Shown here one piece after another: positions 49,750 to 64,000 of a stretch of DNA of 64,000 nucleotides. Within the stretch, counting starts at the first letter, position 1, and every line of letters starts with the position of its first letter. The notes below the pieces were generated by a model that was not told the origin of the DNA, searched no databases, and saw only the letters and a program-made list of their open reading frames with translations. The stretch comes from Aselliscus stoliczkanus (taxonomy: Eukaryota; Chordata; Mammalia; Chiroptera; Hipposideridae), in NCBI GenBank assembly GCA_033961575.1, contig CM066738.1, positions 87,741,478-87,805,477 of the forward strand, read 5' to 3'. The position numbers were made by a program, and so were the translations under genes.

Positions 49750-51649
49750 GTGGGTTGTTTGCATTCCTCTTTTTTATTTCAAAATATTTTCTCCAGGTAT
49801 GTAAATCAAGAATTTTTTAAGAAGAATTATTCATTGCCAGGTATCTCATAAATGTGGGATTATTGGGGTAGTATGTAGTTGGGAGTTCTGTGTTAATAAG
49901 TAGAAAACTTGGGACATCTGCCTTTCTTTTATTTTAATTTTATGTCCAAACATAAAGTAGGTAATGGATATTATAAAGTATACTAAATATCATATAAGGG
50001 AAGCCTGTATAAGTTTGATGTGTGTTCTAACTCTGTATGGCAGCTACTATTCACCACAGTGCTACAGTGCTACCTCTTCAGGTAACTTAAATCATCTTTA
50101 GCAGGTCCTCTCCCCAGTTAAGATACTTCTTGCTTATGTAGTACATATAGGACTCTGAACCCTTAATAAAGTTATACGGTTCAAGTAGTTTATTTCTTGA
50201 TCTTGTGAATTGATCTAAAATATGTTTAAAAGATGACTTCAATGAAACTCTTTCTAAAAGTTGGAATGCATTATTTTTTCATTTTTTTTCTATATTTGCA
50301 CTGACATACTAGATAATTGGCCTAACATTTGGTATCTAGAGAGCAGAAGTAACAATTATATTAATCACATCAGGAAAGAGGAATATCAGTTTTGGGATAT
50401 GCCAGCTTATAGGGGCTTCCACAGAGCAGGGTTCTCTGAAAAGTTTTCAGGATGTGGAAAGAGAGAGAAATATTTAATTTTACAATGGACACTTGTAAAA
50501 GTTATATGGTAGCATTGTTCATTTTTTTTAAAAAGAAATTAGTGGTGTTTAACAACATTTATATTCAGTATCAATACTGGACATCTTTTACAAAATTATT
50601 TATAGTATAGTCTCATATATTCAATTTGGAAGAAAAGTTTACTCTTTTGAATTTTTATAGTAATCACATTCTAAAACTAGTTTAATCAAAATGCTTACCC
50701 ACATTTTTCTATTCTTCAGTTTAGGTACCCCTAGGGTAGACAAAGTAATGTTAGGACTCACTTTGCCCAACCTTTCCCGTTCTCCCCATCCTCCTCTTTA
50801 GAAGATAGGAGACCATTACCATAATAGACTATATGATATGCTTCATAAATCTGAATAATTTAAATGACCTTTTTTAGCCTTTTATGATTGTATACATATA
50901 GATTTAAAGCTATTTTAAAAACTCTTTTGGGTCAAGACTAATTATCCTTTTAAAGACTTCATTATTAACATAGTATTTGTTGTTTATTTTTTTTTTTAAG
51001 GGGACAAATTTATATGTAGAATCAACATTTTTTTTTTTATGTTGAGGAATAAATAACTACTTCCCAGTATACATAAAGTATATTGATAAAAATTCACAAG
51101 TGAATGCAAATCATCTTAAGACCATTTATAAATTGTAAAAAACTTGTAAAGGCTATGTGTTGAAACAAATTGACCTTCGTCCTTAGTTACACAGTTTGTT
51201 TTACTTTTGATTTTTGTTATAGTAATTGCCGTAGTTAGATTAATTATATGGTTTAAGGGTGAACTGTTCTTTGCTTAAAATTGTTAGAAGTACAAAAAAA
51301 TCTTTATTTTTGAAATAAAATGGTTCTCATATAAATGAATACAAACTACTGTAAAGATTTTATATAATAAAATCCAGACTACTGAGTAAAGCAACAATGT
51401 TATTAAGTTTTAGGAGGGAGTTATAAGTGAATAGTGGATACTACTGGCTAAACAGCAGGGCTGTATATAATAAAACAGTAGTGTTATATGGAACAATTGC
51501 ATTTATAATAATGAAATAAAAATTAGTTAAATTTTAAGTTGTACTTGATGGATCCATCTGTTACTGAATTGGGAATAGCAATATATACTGATTCTTTAAG
51601 AAAATGTTGAAGATGATAATTTTTCATTAAAAACTTTTTTTTTTTTTAG
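49750..51649 (+). other. PIK3C3: PIK3C3 intron 5
   Basis: 1900-base GT-AG intron. AT-rich, with no recognised repeat family and no exon-like segment. Nothing else is seen in it. Confidence 0.8.
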
Positions 51650-54519
<2,870 letters not shown>

Positions 54520-54721
54520 TAAAAAGTATACCTCAGTTTTCTAAAATTGATTTATAATTCCACTTCAGCTATCTAGAATCAAGTTCATATGGGATTCTGA
54601 CAAGAAATATTGTCATATAAAAATAATGTCAGGATAGTGCAGTATTGGGGAGCCATGTTATTTGGATTCTTGAAAGAGCTACGGAATGTGATCTTAAAGG
54701 GGGGACTGGAGAGAACAGGGA

Positions 54722-57064
54722 CAGGCACCCTTTAGAGATACTGTGTGTTTGGTTCCAGACTACCGCAATAAAGTGAACATTGCAATAAAAGCAGTCACGT
54801 GAATTTTTTGCTTTCCCAGTGCATATAGAAGTTATGCTTATACTGTAGTCTAGTAAGTGTGCAATAGCATTATGTCCAAAAACATGTACATGCCTTAATT
54901 AAAAGATAATTTATTGCTAAAAAATACTAACCATCATCTGAGCTTCCAGTACATTGTTATCTTTTTGCTGGTGGAGGGTTTTGCCTCCATGTTGATGGCT
55001 GCTGATAAGACAACAATGAAGTTTGCCACATCGTGATTGGCTCTTTGTGTAAAACAATTACTCTGTAGTATTCTATGCTGTTTGATAGCATTTTACCCAC
55101 AGTAGAACTTCTTTCAAAATTGTGGAGTCCTCTTAGGCCTTGCTACTGCTTCATCAACTAAGTTTACATAATATTCTAAATCCCTTGTTGTCACTTCAAC
55201 AATCTTCACAGCATCTTTACCAGGAGTAGGTTTCATTCCAAGAAACCGCTTTCTTTGCTCATCCATAACAAGCAACTCCTCAGTTGTTTAAGTTTTATTT
55301 TGAGGTTGCAGCAATTCAGTCACACCTTCAGGATCTGCTTTTAATTCTAGTTCTCTTGGTAAGTCCATCATATCTGCAGTTACTTTCTCTATTGAAGTCC
55401 TGAACCTCTCAAAGTCATCCATGAGGGTTGGAATCAACTTCTTCCAAGCTCCTGTTAATGTTGATGTTTTGACCTCTTCCCATGAATCACGAATGTTCTT
55501 AATGGGGCTCCTTTCCAGAAGGTTTTTCATTTATTTTGCCCGTATCCCTCAGAGGAAATACTGTTTATGGCCCCTGTATCCTTACAAAATGTTTTCCGTA
55601 ACAAGACTTGAAAATTGAAATAACTCCTTGTTGCAGGGCTGCAGAATGGATGTTGTGTTAACAGTCATGAAAACAACGTGAATCTAGTTGTATATCTCCA
55701 TCAGAGCTCTTGGGTGATCAGGTGCCTTGTCAATGAGCAGTAATATTTTGAAAGGAATCTTTTTCTCTGAGCAGTAGCTGTCAACAGTGGGCTTAAAATA
55801 GTTAGTAAACCATGTTGTAAAGAGATGTGCTGTCATCCAAGCTTTGGAGTTCCGTTTATAGAGCACAGGCAGAGTAGATTTAGCACAATCCTTAAGCACT
55901 GTAGGATTTTCAGAATGGTAAGTGAGCTTCAACTTAAAATACCAGCTGCATTAGCCCTTAACACAAGAGTCAGCCTGTCCTTTAAATCTTTGAAGCCAGG
56001 CATTGGCTTCTGCTCTCTAGCTATGAAAGTCCTAGGTAGCATCTTCTTTCAACATAAAGCTATTTTCTCTACATTGAAAACTTGTTGTTTAGGGTAGCCA
56101 CCTGCATCAATTTTCTTAACTAGATCTTCTGGACAACCTACTGCAGCTTCTACATCAGCACTTGCTGTTTCACCTTGTACTTTTATGTTACGAAGATGGC
56201 TTCTTTCCTTAAATTCCATGAACCAAACTCTGCTAGTTTCAGATTTTTCTTCAGCAGCTTCATCACCTCTCTCAGTCTTCATAGAATTGAAGAGAGTTAG
56301 GGGCCTGCTCTGGATTAGGTTTGGCTTAAGGGAATATTGTGGCATGTTTGATCTTCTATCTAAACCACTAAAACTCTCCATATCAATAATAAGTCTGTTT
56401 TGCTTTCTGATCATTTGTGTGTTAACTGGAGTAGCACTTTTAATTTCCTTCAAGACCTTTTCCTTTGCATTCACAGCTTGTGTAACAGTTTGGTACAAGA
56501 GGCACAGCTTTGGACCTGTGTTGGCTTTCGACATGCCTTCCTCACTGAGTTTTATCATTTCTGGATTTTGACTTAAAGTGAGAGATCTGTGACTCTTCCT
56601 TTCACTTGAACACTTAGCAGCCATTGCAGGGTTATTAACTGGCCTAGTTTCAATATTGTTGTGTCTTAGGGAATAGGGAGGCCTGAGGAGAGGGAGGGAG
56701 ATGGGAGAACGCCTCGTCAGTGGGGCACTCAGTACACCCACATTTATCGATTTAGTTTGCTTTCTAATTATAAGGGTAGGTTCATAGTACCCCAATACTT
56801 AAATACTTTGATGTTAAAATAGTAACACAGATCACCATAATGGATATAATAATGATGAAAAAGTGTGAAATATTGTGAGAATTACCAAAATGTGACACAG
56901 ATGCGAAGTGGACAAATGCTGTTGGGAAATGGTGCCTGTAGACTTAAGTGATGCAGGGTTGCTACAAACCTTCAATCTGTACTTGTATTAAAAAAAAAAG
57001 AAAGAAAGAAAAAAACTCCAAAGTCCAATAAAGTAAAGCGCAATAAAACGAGTTATGCTGCCTG
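54722..57064 (-). mobile_element. Near full-length Tigger1-type transposon
   Basis: Left end CAGGCACCCTTTAGAGATAC..., right end ...AAAGCGCAATAAAACGAG then CTGCCTG, imperfect inverted repeats. The length of about 2.34 kb fits an autonomous Tigger1. The transposase runs on the minus strand. TA target bases are no longer visible at both sides. Confidence 0.9.
55288..56795 (-). pseudogene. Tigger1-type (pogo) transposase remnant
   Basis: A transposase of the pogo/Tigger group, related to the origin of CENPB and the TIGD genes. Three open pieces keep family order: 56049-56795 (N-terminal psq/CENPB-type DNA-binding region with [20 protein letters not shown] and [20 protein letters not shown]), 55684-55932 (DDE core with [16 protein letters not shown]), and 55288-55530 (C terminus with LERSPIKNIRDSWEEVKT). 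Stops and frameshifts between them, and Lys/Asp in the usual DNAPGHP-type motif, mean it is dead. It is an old mammalian element, not a lineage-specific gene. Confidence 0.85.
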
Positions 57065-58189
57065 TGTTTGAAAAATTATCATTGTAAAGAGGGGGGATTA
57101 GTTTATACCAGGGTAAAACACTAGGATCAAAGGATGAAAATTTTAGGGGAACTGGGTTGGTTGCAAAATATGGAAGATTATTGTTGTTACTAGAACTATT
57201 CACTTTGAATCATGATGTGTTAGATGGTTTTGAGATATCTACTTATTGAAATTTTTGAGATGATAGCTCTCTCATGGAAATGAAAGAGTAAGAATTCCTG
57301 CTTTGCAACAGAGGTTTCATTACACGACTTCAGATTTAGAAAGTTCCAGGCAAAAAATTCTTTTTAGCTGCACAAGAGATACCGTGATACTCGTATTCAT
57401 AACTCATTTACATTACTCTGAACCATTTCATTCTTCTTTTATGAATTTCTAATTAGATTAGTTACTTTCCTAATGAGGCCAAAGTAGATTAAAAGTAGCA
57501 CATTGGAAAATGAAAACATATTAACCAAGGTAAATGTAGGTCATTAACGCAGGAAGTAATGACTAATGGCCTGACAGAGGGAGACATAGGGAAAAAAAGA
57601 ATAAAAAGTTACAAAAAAAGTCACTTGGGAATCTTTTAGAAACAAACACCCTATAGACCTCAGTCCCTATGCACAGCATAATGAAGTTGAGTTAATATAT
57701 TTCAAATTGACACTGAATTTTCAAATTATATTTTGCATTCTGGATATTTGAAAGACACAGATGGATATACTTGGTGGTTACCTACAAAAATGGTCAGGAG
57801 TAAACAAGTTTCGTCAGATTGGGATCATAGGTATCACTTTTATGTAGCATCTACCAAAATGTCAGGTAAATGACGTGTCTGTATATTTAGTGTATTTTCT
57901 AAAGAAAATGCTCTTCAACAGTTGCGGCTTTAACATTATGGGTGCTGTAATTTAAAAAAAAAAAAAAAAGAACTTGGGGCCCTGTTAAAAATTTTTAGTT
58001 TTAAATAGAAGCAAGCAAGCACAAAACAAAAGGTTTTTCGTTTGTTTGTTTTTTTTAAAAAGTAAACTGCTTTCCTCACCCCTTGGGCTCAAAAATTCAG
58101 TTCAGTTTGTAGCCATGATCATTTACTATATAGAGGGATATATTTTAACAAAGTAACTGAGTGCCACTGACTTGGTGTACTACTGTATC

Positions 58190-58850
58190 AGACAGTAAAA
58201 CAGACTATGAAACTTCTATTATTACAGTGTGGTACTAGCACATGTACATATATAAATAGATTGGTAGAACAAAATAAAAAGCCCAGAAATAGATCCAAGT
58301 AAATATGGAAATTAGTATATGGTAAAGATGGCATTTCATCACTGGAGCATAGTGCTTGAGGAACTAATTAGCCATTTGGAAAAAGATACAATTGAATCAG
58401 ATCCATACCTCACACCATACATAAGGAAAACTCCCAAGTTGATCAGGGATTTAAATATTGAAAAATGAAACTTTACTAGTACTTAACTCTCAATGTAAGG
58501 AAAAACTTTCTGATGATGCCTCAAAATCCAGAGGCAGTCGAAGAAATGATTGATAAATTTGACTGCATTAAAAAATTGACTGTATCGCAAAAACACCATA
58601 ACAAAGTCAAGACCATTGACAAATTGGGATAAACTATTTGTTATTTACATCACAAAAGGCTGAATATTTAATGTATAAAGAACTCTTAGAAACTGAAGAA
58701 AAAAGAATCAAAAAGCCATTTGAAAGTTAGGAAAAAGATGTTAACAGACAGTTCACCCATACAAAAATATATAAAATAAAAAGTCCTTAAGCAAAGATAG
58801 CATGTTTAAAACAAACGAATTTGGCCATGGGTAAAATAGTTAACAGCAAA
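58190..58850 (+). mobile_element. Old L1 ORF2 fragment
   Basis: Sense ORF2 words: CAGTGTGGTACTAGCACATG, 'aaaaagcccagaaatagatccaag', 'gaaaaactttctgatgatgcctc'. Many stops and deletions. Confidence 0.7.
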
Positions 58851-59308
58851 TATGTCTATTGAAGTGTTATGGTCCCTGCCCTCAGTTACTACTGGTTGTT
58901 ACACTGCTAAGACGATAGCACTACAATGATACCACAAGGTTGTTAGTAGTTCATAGGAAGAGGGGATGCTTTATTCTGGGCTGTCAGGGAAGATCTTAGA
59001 GTGAAAGTGTTGTTTGAGTGTATAAAAACCTGAATACCTGGAGAAGGAGGGGCGGATGTTTTAAGAAGCTGAAATGGCTTGTGTGCATTATGGCACCAGT
59101 GAAGCATAAAGCACTCTTAGTTTCCCTATTTCACAATGGTGATATACTTTTAAAACATACCTAGGAGACTAAAGTTGTAATAACAATAAATATTAAGTGT
59201 TATAAAATGGTCTTAAATAAATAAGTATCTTTCTATTTCTAACTGGCTATTGAACTTTCCTTTTGGTGAAGTTTGCATTGTTGATTAATATTTTTAAATA
59301 ATTTATAG

Positions 59309-60077
<769 letters not shown>

Positions 60078-60170
60078 ATTATTGTGAGTTATCCACCAAC
60101 CAAGCAGCTTACATATGAAGAACAAGATCTTGTTTGGAAGTTTAGATATTATCTTACTAATCAAGAAAAA
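60078..60170 (+). CDS. PIK3C3: PIK3C3 coding exon 9 (residues 298-328), last in window
   Basis: Acceptor TTTTGTAG|A after a T tract, donor GAAAAA|GTGAGT; 93 bases, phase 0. The peptide is [20 protein letters not shown] followed by [11 protein letters not shown], the first helices of the PIK domain. The next mammalian segment should begin ALTKFLKC; I looked for it up to base 64000 and did not find it, so the gene continues beyond the window. The kinase domain (about residues 605-871), with its catalytic and activation loops, is entirely absent here. Confidence 0.95.
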
Positions 60171-60384
60171 GTGAGTTTTTTTAATGTTTTCATATATATC
60201 AAATGTATCTATGAACTTTGTTGTTGATGAACAAGATAAAGTAAAACTGCCATGGAAATATAGAGTTATTGTCAAATTTTTAGAAAGTTGAAGAATAATA
60301 TATAGGATACTCCATTTAAAAAAATATGTTTACACGCCACGACACACGTATCTATTTGTTGACGCATAGACAATGACTGAATAG

Positions 60385-60600
60385 GTTAAGTTACAGCGAC
60401 TTGGGTTCAGTTTCCGGCACTACAACTTATTATTCCTAGGTAAGGTGAGATAAATTGCTTTGGAAGCTTGGTTTCCTTGTTTTGCTGATGATGACAACCC
60501 TCCTTCATAAGTGAGATAATACAGGTGAGTAACCCAACTCAGTACCTGGTACATAGTAGGTGCAGAGTAAATGTTGATTCACTTCTTTGTTCGTTTTTCT
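60385..60600 (+). mobile_element. MIR SINE
   Basis: 'gacttgggttcagtttccgg', TTGGTTTCCTTGTTTTGCTG, 'gtacctggtacatagtaggtgcagagtaaatg'. Confidence 0.75.
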
Positions 60601-60829
60601 CAGCTCTTTGAACCTGGGTGATGAGCAAAATATTTACATTATTAAAAGAACTGTAGAATTCTGGAGGAGAGGTGGCTAGAGAGAGAGTATGAGAAATGTT
60701 ATTTGAACTGTGGAAATTGAGTTGGTAGAGTGTCAGCCAGCTTCAAGTACTGGATAGAGACTAGGTCAGAATGAAATGTTTGCATTTCATAATGAAACCA
60801 GGGCTTATGTAAAGTCTCTGGAGAGACAG

Positions 60830-61010
60830 AATTGCAATGAAGCAAGTAGTCTGTGGACCTGGCTTTGAGTCTTACTGTTGCCAACAAGAAGCCTTTTGAC
60901 TGCAAGCTAATTACTTCACCAGTCTAAGCTTTAGTTTCCTCATATTTAATTTGTGTTGATTAAATGATAGTGAACTTTAAGTCTCTTCCAGTTCTTAAAA
61001 TAGTGTACCA
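60830..61010 (+). mobile_element. MIR SINE
   Basis: GGACCTGGCTTTGAGTCTTA, 'gcaagctaattacttcaccagtctaagctttagtttcctca'. Confidence 0.7.
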
Positions 61011-61049
61011 ATTGTTAGAATACAGGTTCAAGGATTAACTCTTAAAGTA

Positions 61050-61235
61050 TCATAATAATAACCAGCATCTATTAAATAGCCATTATGTGCCAGGGATCTT
61101 TTAAATCCCACTGTCTGCCCCCATCCCCACCCCATCCCCTCCACCACACACAATTTAGGTATTATTGTTACTGTTCTACAGATGAGGAAACTTGAGTCTT
61201 AGAGTAAGGAACCTGTGCAGAATCACAAAGTTTAT
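61050..61235 (-). mobile_element. MIR SINE
   Basis: 'tattaaatagccattatgtgccagg', then 'attgttactgttctacagatgaggaaacttgag', in reverse MIR order, with a C-rich insertion at about 61115-61150. Confidence 0.75.
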
Positions 61236-64000
61236 AAATTCTGTTCCTTGATATGCTCACATTTATGAATTAGAAGAGAAGGTAGTCAGTGAAGACACAG
61301 AAAAGAGGATTATAGAGAAAACGTGCAAGACAGCATCATGCACATGGCAGAAATTGTGAAATGCATTGGGGGTAAAACCAAGAAGCATCGACTAAATTAG
61401 TATCTGTAAGAAGATCATTATATTATATAATTATGTAAGAATGAATAAATGTTTCACTGCCGCACGAGATGGTCTTTATCTACTTCAACATGTTTTTCTG
61501 AAACAGTTGTATTTTCTTTAGTTTCAAAAATAAAGATAAAAATCCAGTTGCAGTCCATCTTAATTCTTCAGTTTTCCTCCTTCTCTTTGATTGAGGCCTT
61601 TGGAAATTCTTTATAAATGAATTACAATCATTTTCCTTATATCTGTGATAAGAATGAGAGAAGAATTTTAAATTTACTGTATCTTTGTGTGTTATTCTCT
61701 TCCTCACTGCAAAAAAGGAAATGTACATCAATAGAATTACAGGTTTGTGATTTTGTGTTTTAGAAACAAAATTGAGTTAGTATGTGATACTCTATTAAAT
61801 GAAAAAGAACCTTGGTAACAGAAATTGTATCTTGAATGCAGCACAATCTTGTCTAACATACACAGCAAGATATTGAATTAAACCTGTTAGAATGTATAAG
61901 TTCAAGAAGCATAGAATGGATTTACAGAGCAGAACTGCCTTAGATAGAAAGGCTGGCAAGAAAAATTGTTTGTTTAAACAAATAGTCACTTCCCACTGAA
62001 ATTCAATTACTTCTAGATATGTGCAAAAGAAATAAAATGCTCAAGTGATATAAAGTGTGTGACAAGTTTCATTTAACTAGTTGATTTCAAGTTTTCGAAA
62101 AGTGGGTGATGAAACTTCAATTCTCAGGACATATTATAGGATTTTTATGATCACTAGAGTGGAGCGAATGATATTTTTTACTTTTCAGTAAACCAAATAT
62201 ATATTGGCCTTGAAATGACCAGAGGAGTTATTCACACAGTCACATTTGTATCTTTGTAATAATTTAAAATGGGTTTTGTAGAAAACAAATAGTCCTATAC
62301 ATTTTTCTGTTAATTTATTTACACAAAGAAATTCTTTGCGGTTTTAGTTTCTTAGGAAGTGATTTAGGTTATTTGGCATTTGGGCCCTGAGGCTGAAATG
62401 ATTTTCTAAAGAGAAAGCAGTGCTCAGAAAACAAATTGGTAGAAATTAGTTCTTACTGGGTTATACATTTTATTTATTTTTTAATTAAATTTGGTTGTTC
62501 CACCTGTATTTTTCTAAATGACTGCATGCCAGGCTTTGCTGGAACATAGTCTTAAGTATTTCGGGTGAAACCCTTCTAGTCTAGATTTGATGTTATACTT
62601 TAAAAGTTCACAGTAATAACTTTGTCCAACAAAACCAGTTAAATTTATGAAGAATTTTAAAATTTGTAGTCCATAGCATGTTAAGAAGTGACTCATTTTT
62701 ATGGGACTCAAAGTGTGAATGAATATTGTAACTTTTCAAAATTAGGTTTTACCATGGTAAATGGCCTGTCTTATAAAAATGTTGATAAACAACAACTTAC
62801 ATTAACTTAATGCTTTCCTGTTATGTTTGGGAGGAAATACAGTAGGAAGAGTCATATGTGGTGAAGGTGATAGGGATGCACTGAATGTCCTGAAGAGGTT
62901 GCTTCTGAAGTACCAACCGGGACAGTGACATCAGGACTGTCAGGACACAGATGGTCACATTTGTGCATCCTGACAGGACATTGGTGGTGAATCACAGCAG
63001 AAATGAGTTCAGTTCAGCAAGCATTTCTTATCCACTCTTGTCCTCGTGTTATTCAGGACTCTGGGCTTCAAGGTATTATTTCTCTGTCGTCATATAAACT
63101 AAAACTGTTTTAGGGAAACGATATTTCTATGCAGTCAAAATGGAGATGTATAGGATGGTCATTGATAAAGAGTCGCTCTTTTTGTAAATGTTTAGGGAAC
63201 GACTGGAACAGAGATGTGGAGTAGAGCAGGGTCAGTGTGAAGGGGTTTCTCAGAGCAAAGTTAGGTCATAACGTCTAGTAAACTTTCTGGTTATTTTTTA
63301 TTTGATGATCATATTTCATGGGGAACAAAAAGCATGAGTACGGCAGAGTGTTAAGTGCAAAGACAGAAAGCTTGAAGGAACCATTATGAGATGGAAAAGA
63401 TGGAGGCAGTTTGTGGTGAGCCTTGAATTCTGTGCTTGGGAGTTGGATTTCGCTGGCAGTAGGAAACCACTAAAGCTACAAAATGTGTATCTTGTCTTAG
63501 CAAATGGCGTTTTAAGGAAGACGAACCAGGGTAGATTGGAGCAGAGCTGAGAATTAAAAAAAGAGACATAATAAGAAGACTCATGTACTGATTTTGAGAG
63601 TTGTATTGGAGGTCAAGGGAAGGACAGGAGATTGTGTGAAATGACTTGGAGACAAACTCCCAGGACGTAGGCCTGAGTGCCCGAAATTAGGAAATACGGC
63701 AAGTGGAAGGAGCAGGGTGAGGGGACACTTTAATTTTTTAATGTTTTGGTTGAAAGTTTGTATGAACAATTGTGATATTGTGATATAATAAAGAATGTAC
63801 ATTTGGTCTTTGGTTTCTAAAACCCTAGGAATGCCCTGAGTGGTAAGGGTGAGAAGAACATCTTGTGTTATTCATAATAAGCCCCTTTGAACCACACTGA
63901 AGTTTATGCTAATAATGCCACTTTTGGAGGATGGGGCTGATTGCCAGGGGAACCAACCTTGTGATTACAGGGTAGAGCTTTGAGCCCCACCCCCTAACCT

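Larger units (their letters stand above)
60171..64000 (+). other. PIK3C3: PIK3C3 intron 9, incomplete
   Basis: Begins at a good GTGAGT donor and runs past the end of the window. Three MIRs lie in its first kilobase. From 61240 to 64000 nothing is recognised: no exon, no young SINE or L1. Confidence 0.75.

Noticed and set aside
60171..64000. The next PIK3C3 exon (expected peptide start ALTKFLKC)
   Set aside because: I looked for it on the + strand with flanking AG/GT and found nothing; it probably lies beyond the window.

Overview
The window is mammalian nuclear DNA that carries the promoter and first nine coding exons of PIK3C3 (VPS34, the class III phosphatidylinositol 3-kinase) on the + strand. 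The reading frame joins across all nine exons in phase (984 nt, codons 1-328 of a protein usually near 887 residues). The helical domain is cut off after its start, and the whole kinase domain lies beyond base 64000.

The repeats suggest a bat. They include tRNA-headed SINEs in several architectures (short ~110 bp, medium ~150 bp, two-headed ~350-430 bp, a ~400 bp composite with a repetitive GC-rich middle, and one Ves-like monomer), an L1 whose ORF2 fragment has a single in-frame stop, a mariner with a largely open transposase half, and a hAT-type element with an exact 8-bp target duplication. Placement within bats is a guess; recent-looking L1 activity fits non-pteropodid lineages better.

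Layout: 1-10150 is intergenic and repeat-rich (L1 ends, an old Tigger-like element, an 82-bp mariner-type MITE, a possible LTR, and a DNA transposon split by an L1). 10180-10507 is a GC-rich, TATA-less housekeeping-type promoter plus exon 1. Introns 1-9 follow: intron 1 (2.9 kb), intron 2 (3.5 kb, with an antisense retrocopy-like sequence), intron 3 (8.7 kb, with two inverted/truncated transposons), intron 4 (23.5 kb, most of the repeats), intron 5 (1.9 kb, repeat-poor), intron 6 (2.6 kb), intron 7 (4.9 kb, with a near full-length Tigger1-type element), intron 8 (0.66 kb) and the start of intron 9.

There is one host protein-coding gene here. Exons 2-5 encode the C2 domain, exons 4 and 7 carry known regulatory phosphosites, and exons 8-9 start the helical domain. 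I see no operon, CRISPR array or undescribed multi-gene system. The most novel material is mobile DNA: the composite SINE family, the hAT element with a SINE nested in it, the internally deleted mariner and the palindromic MITE.
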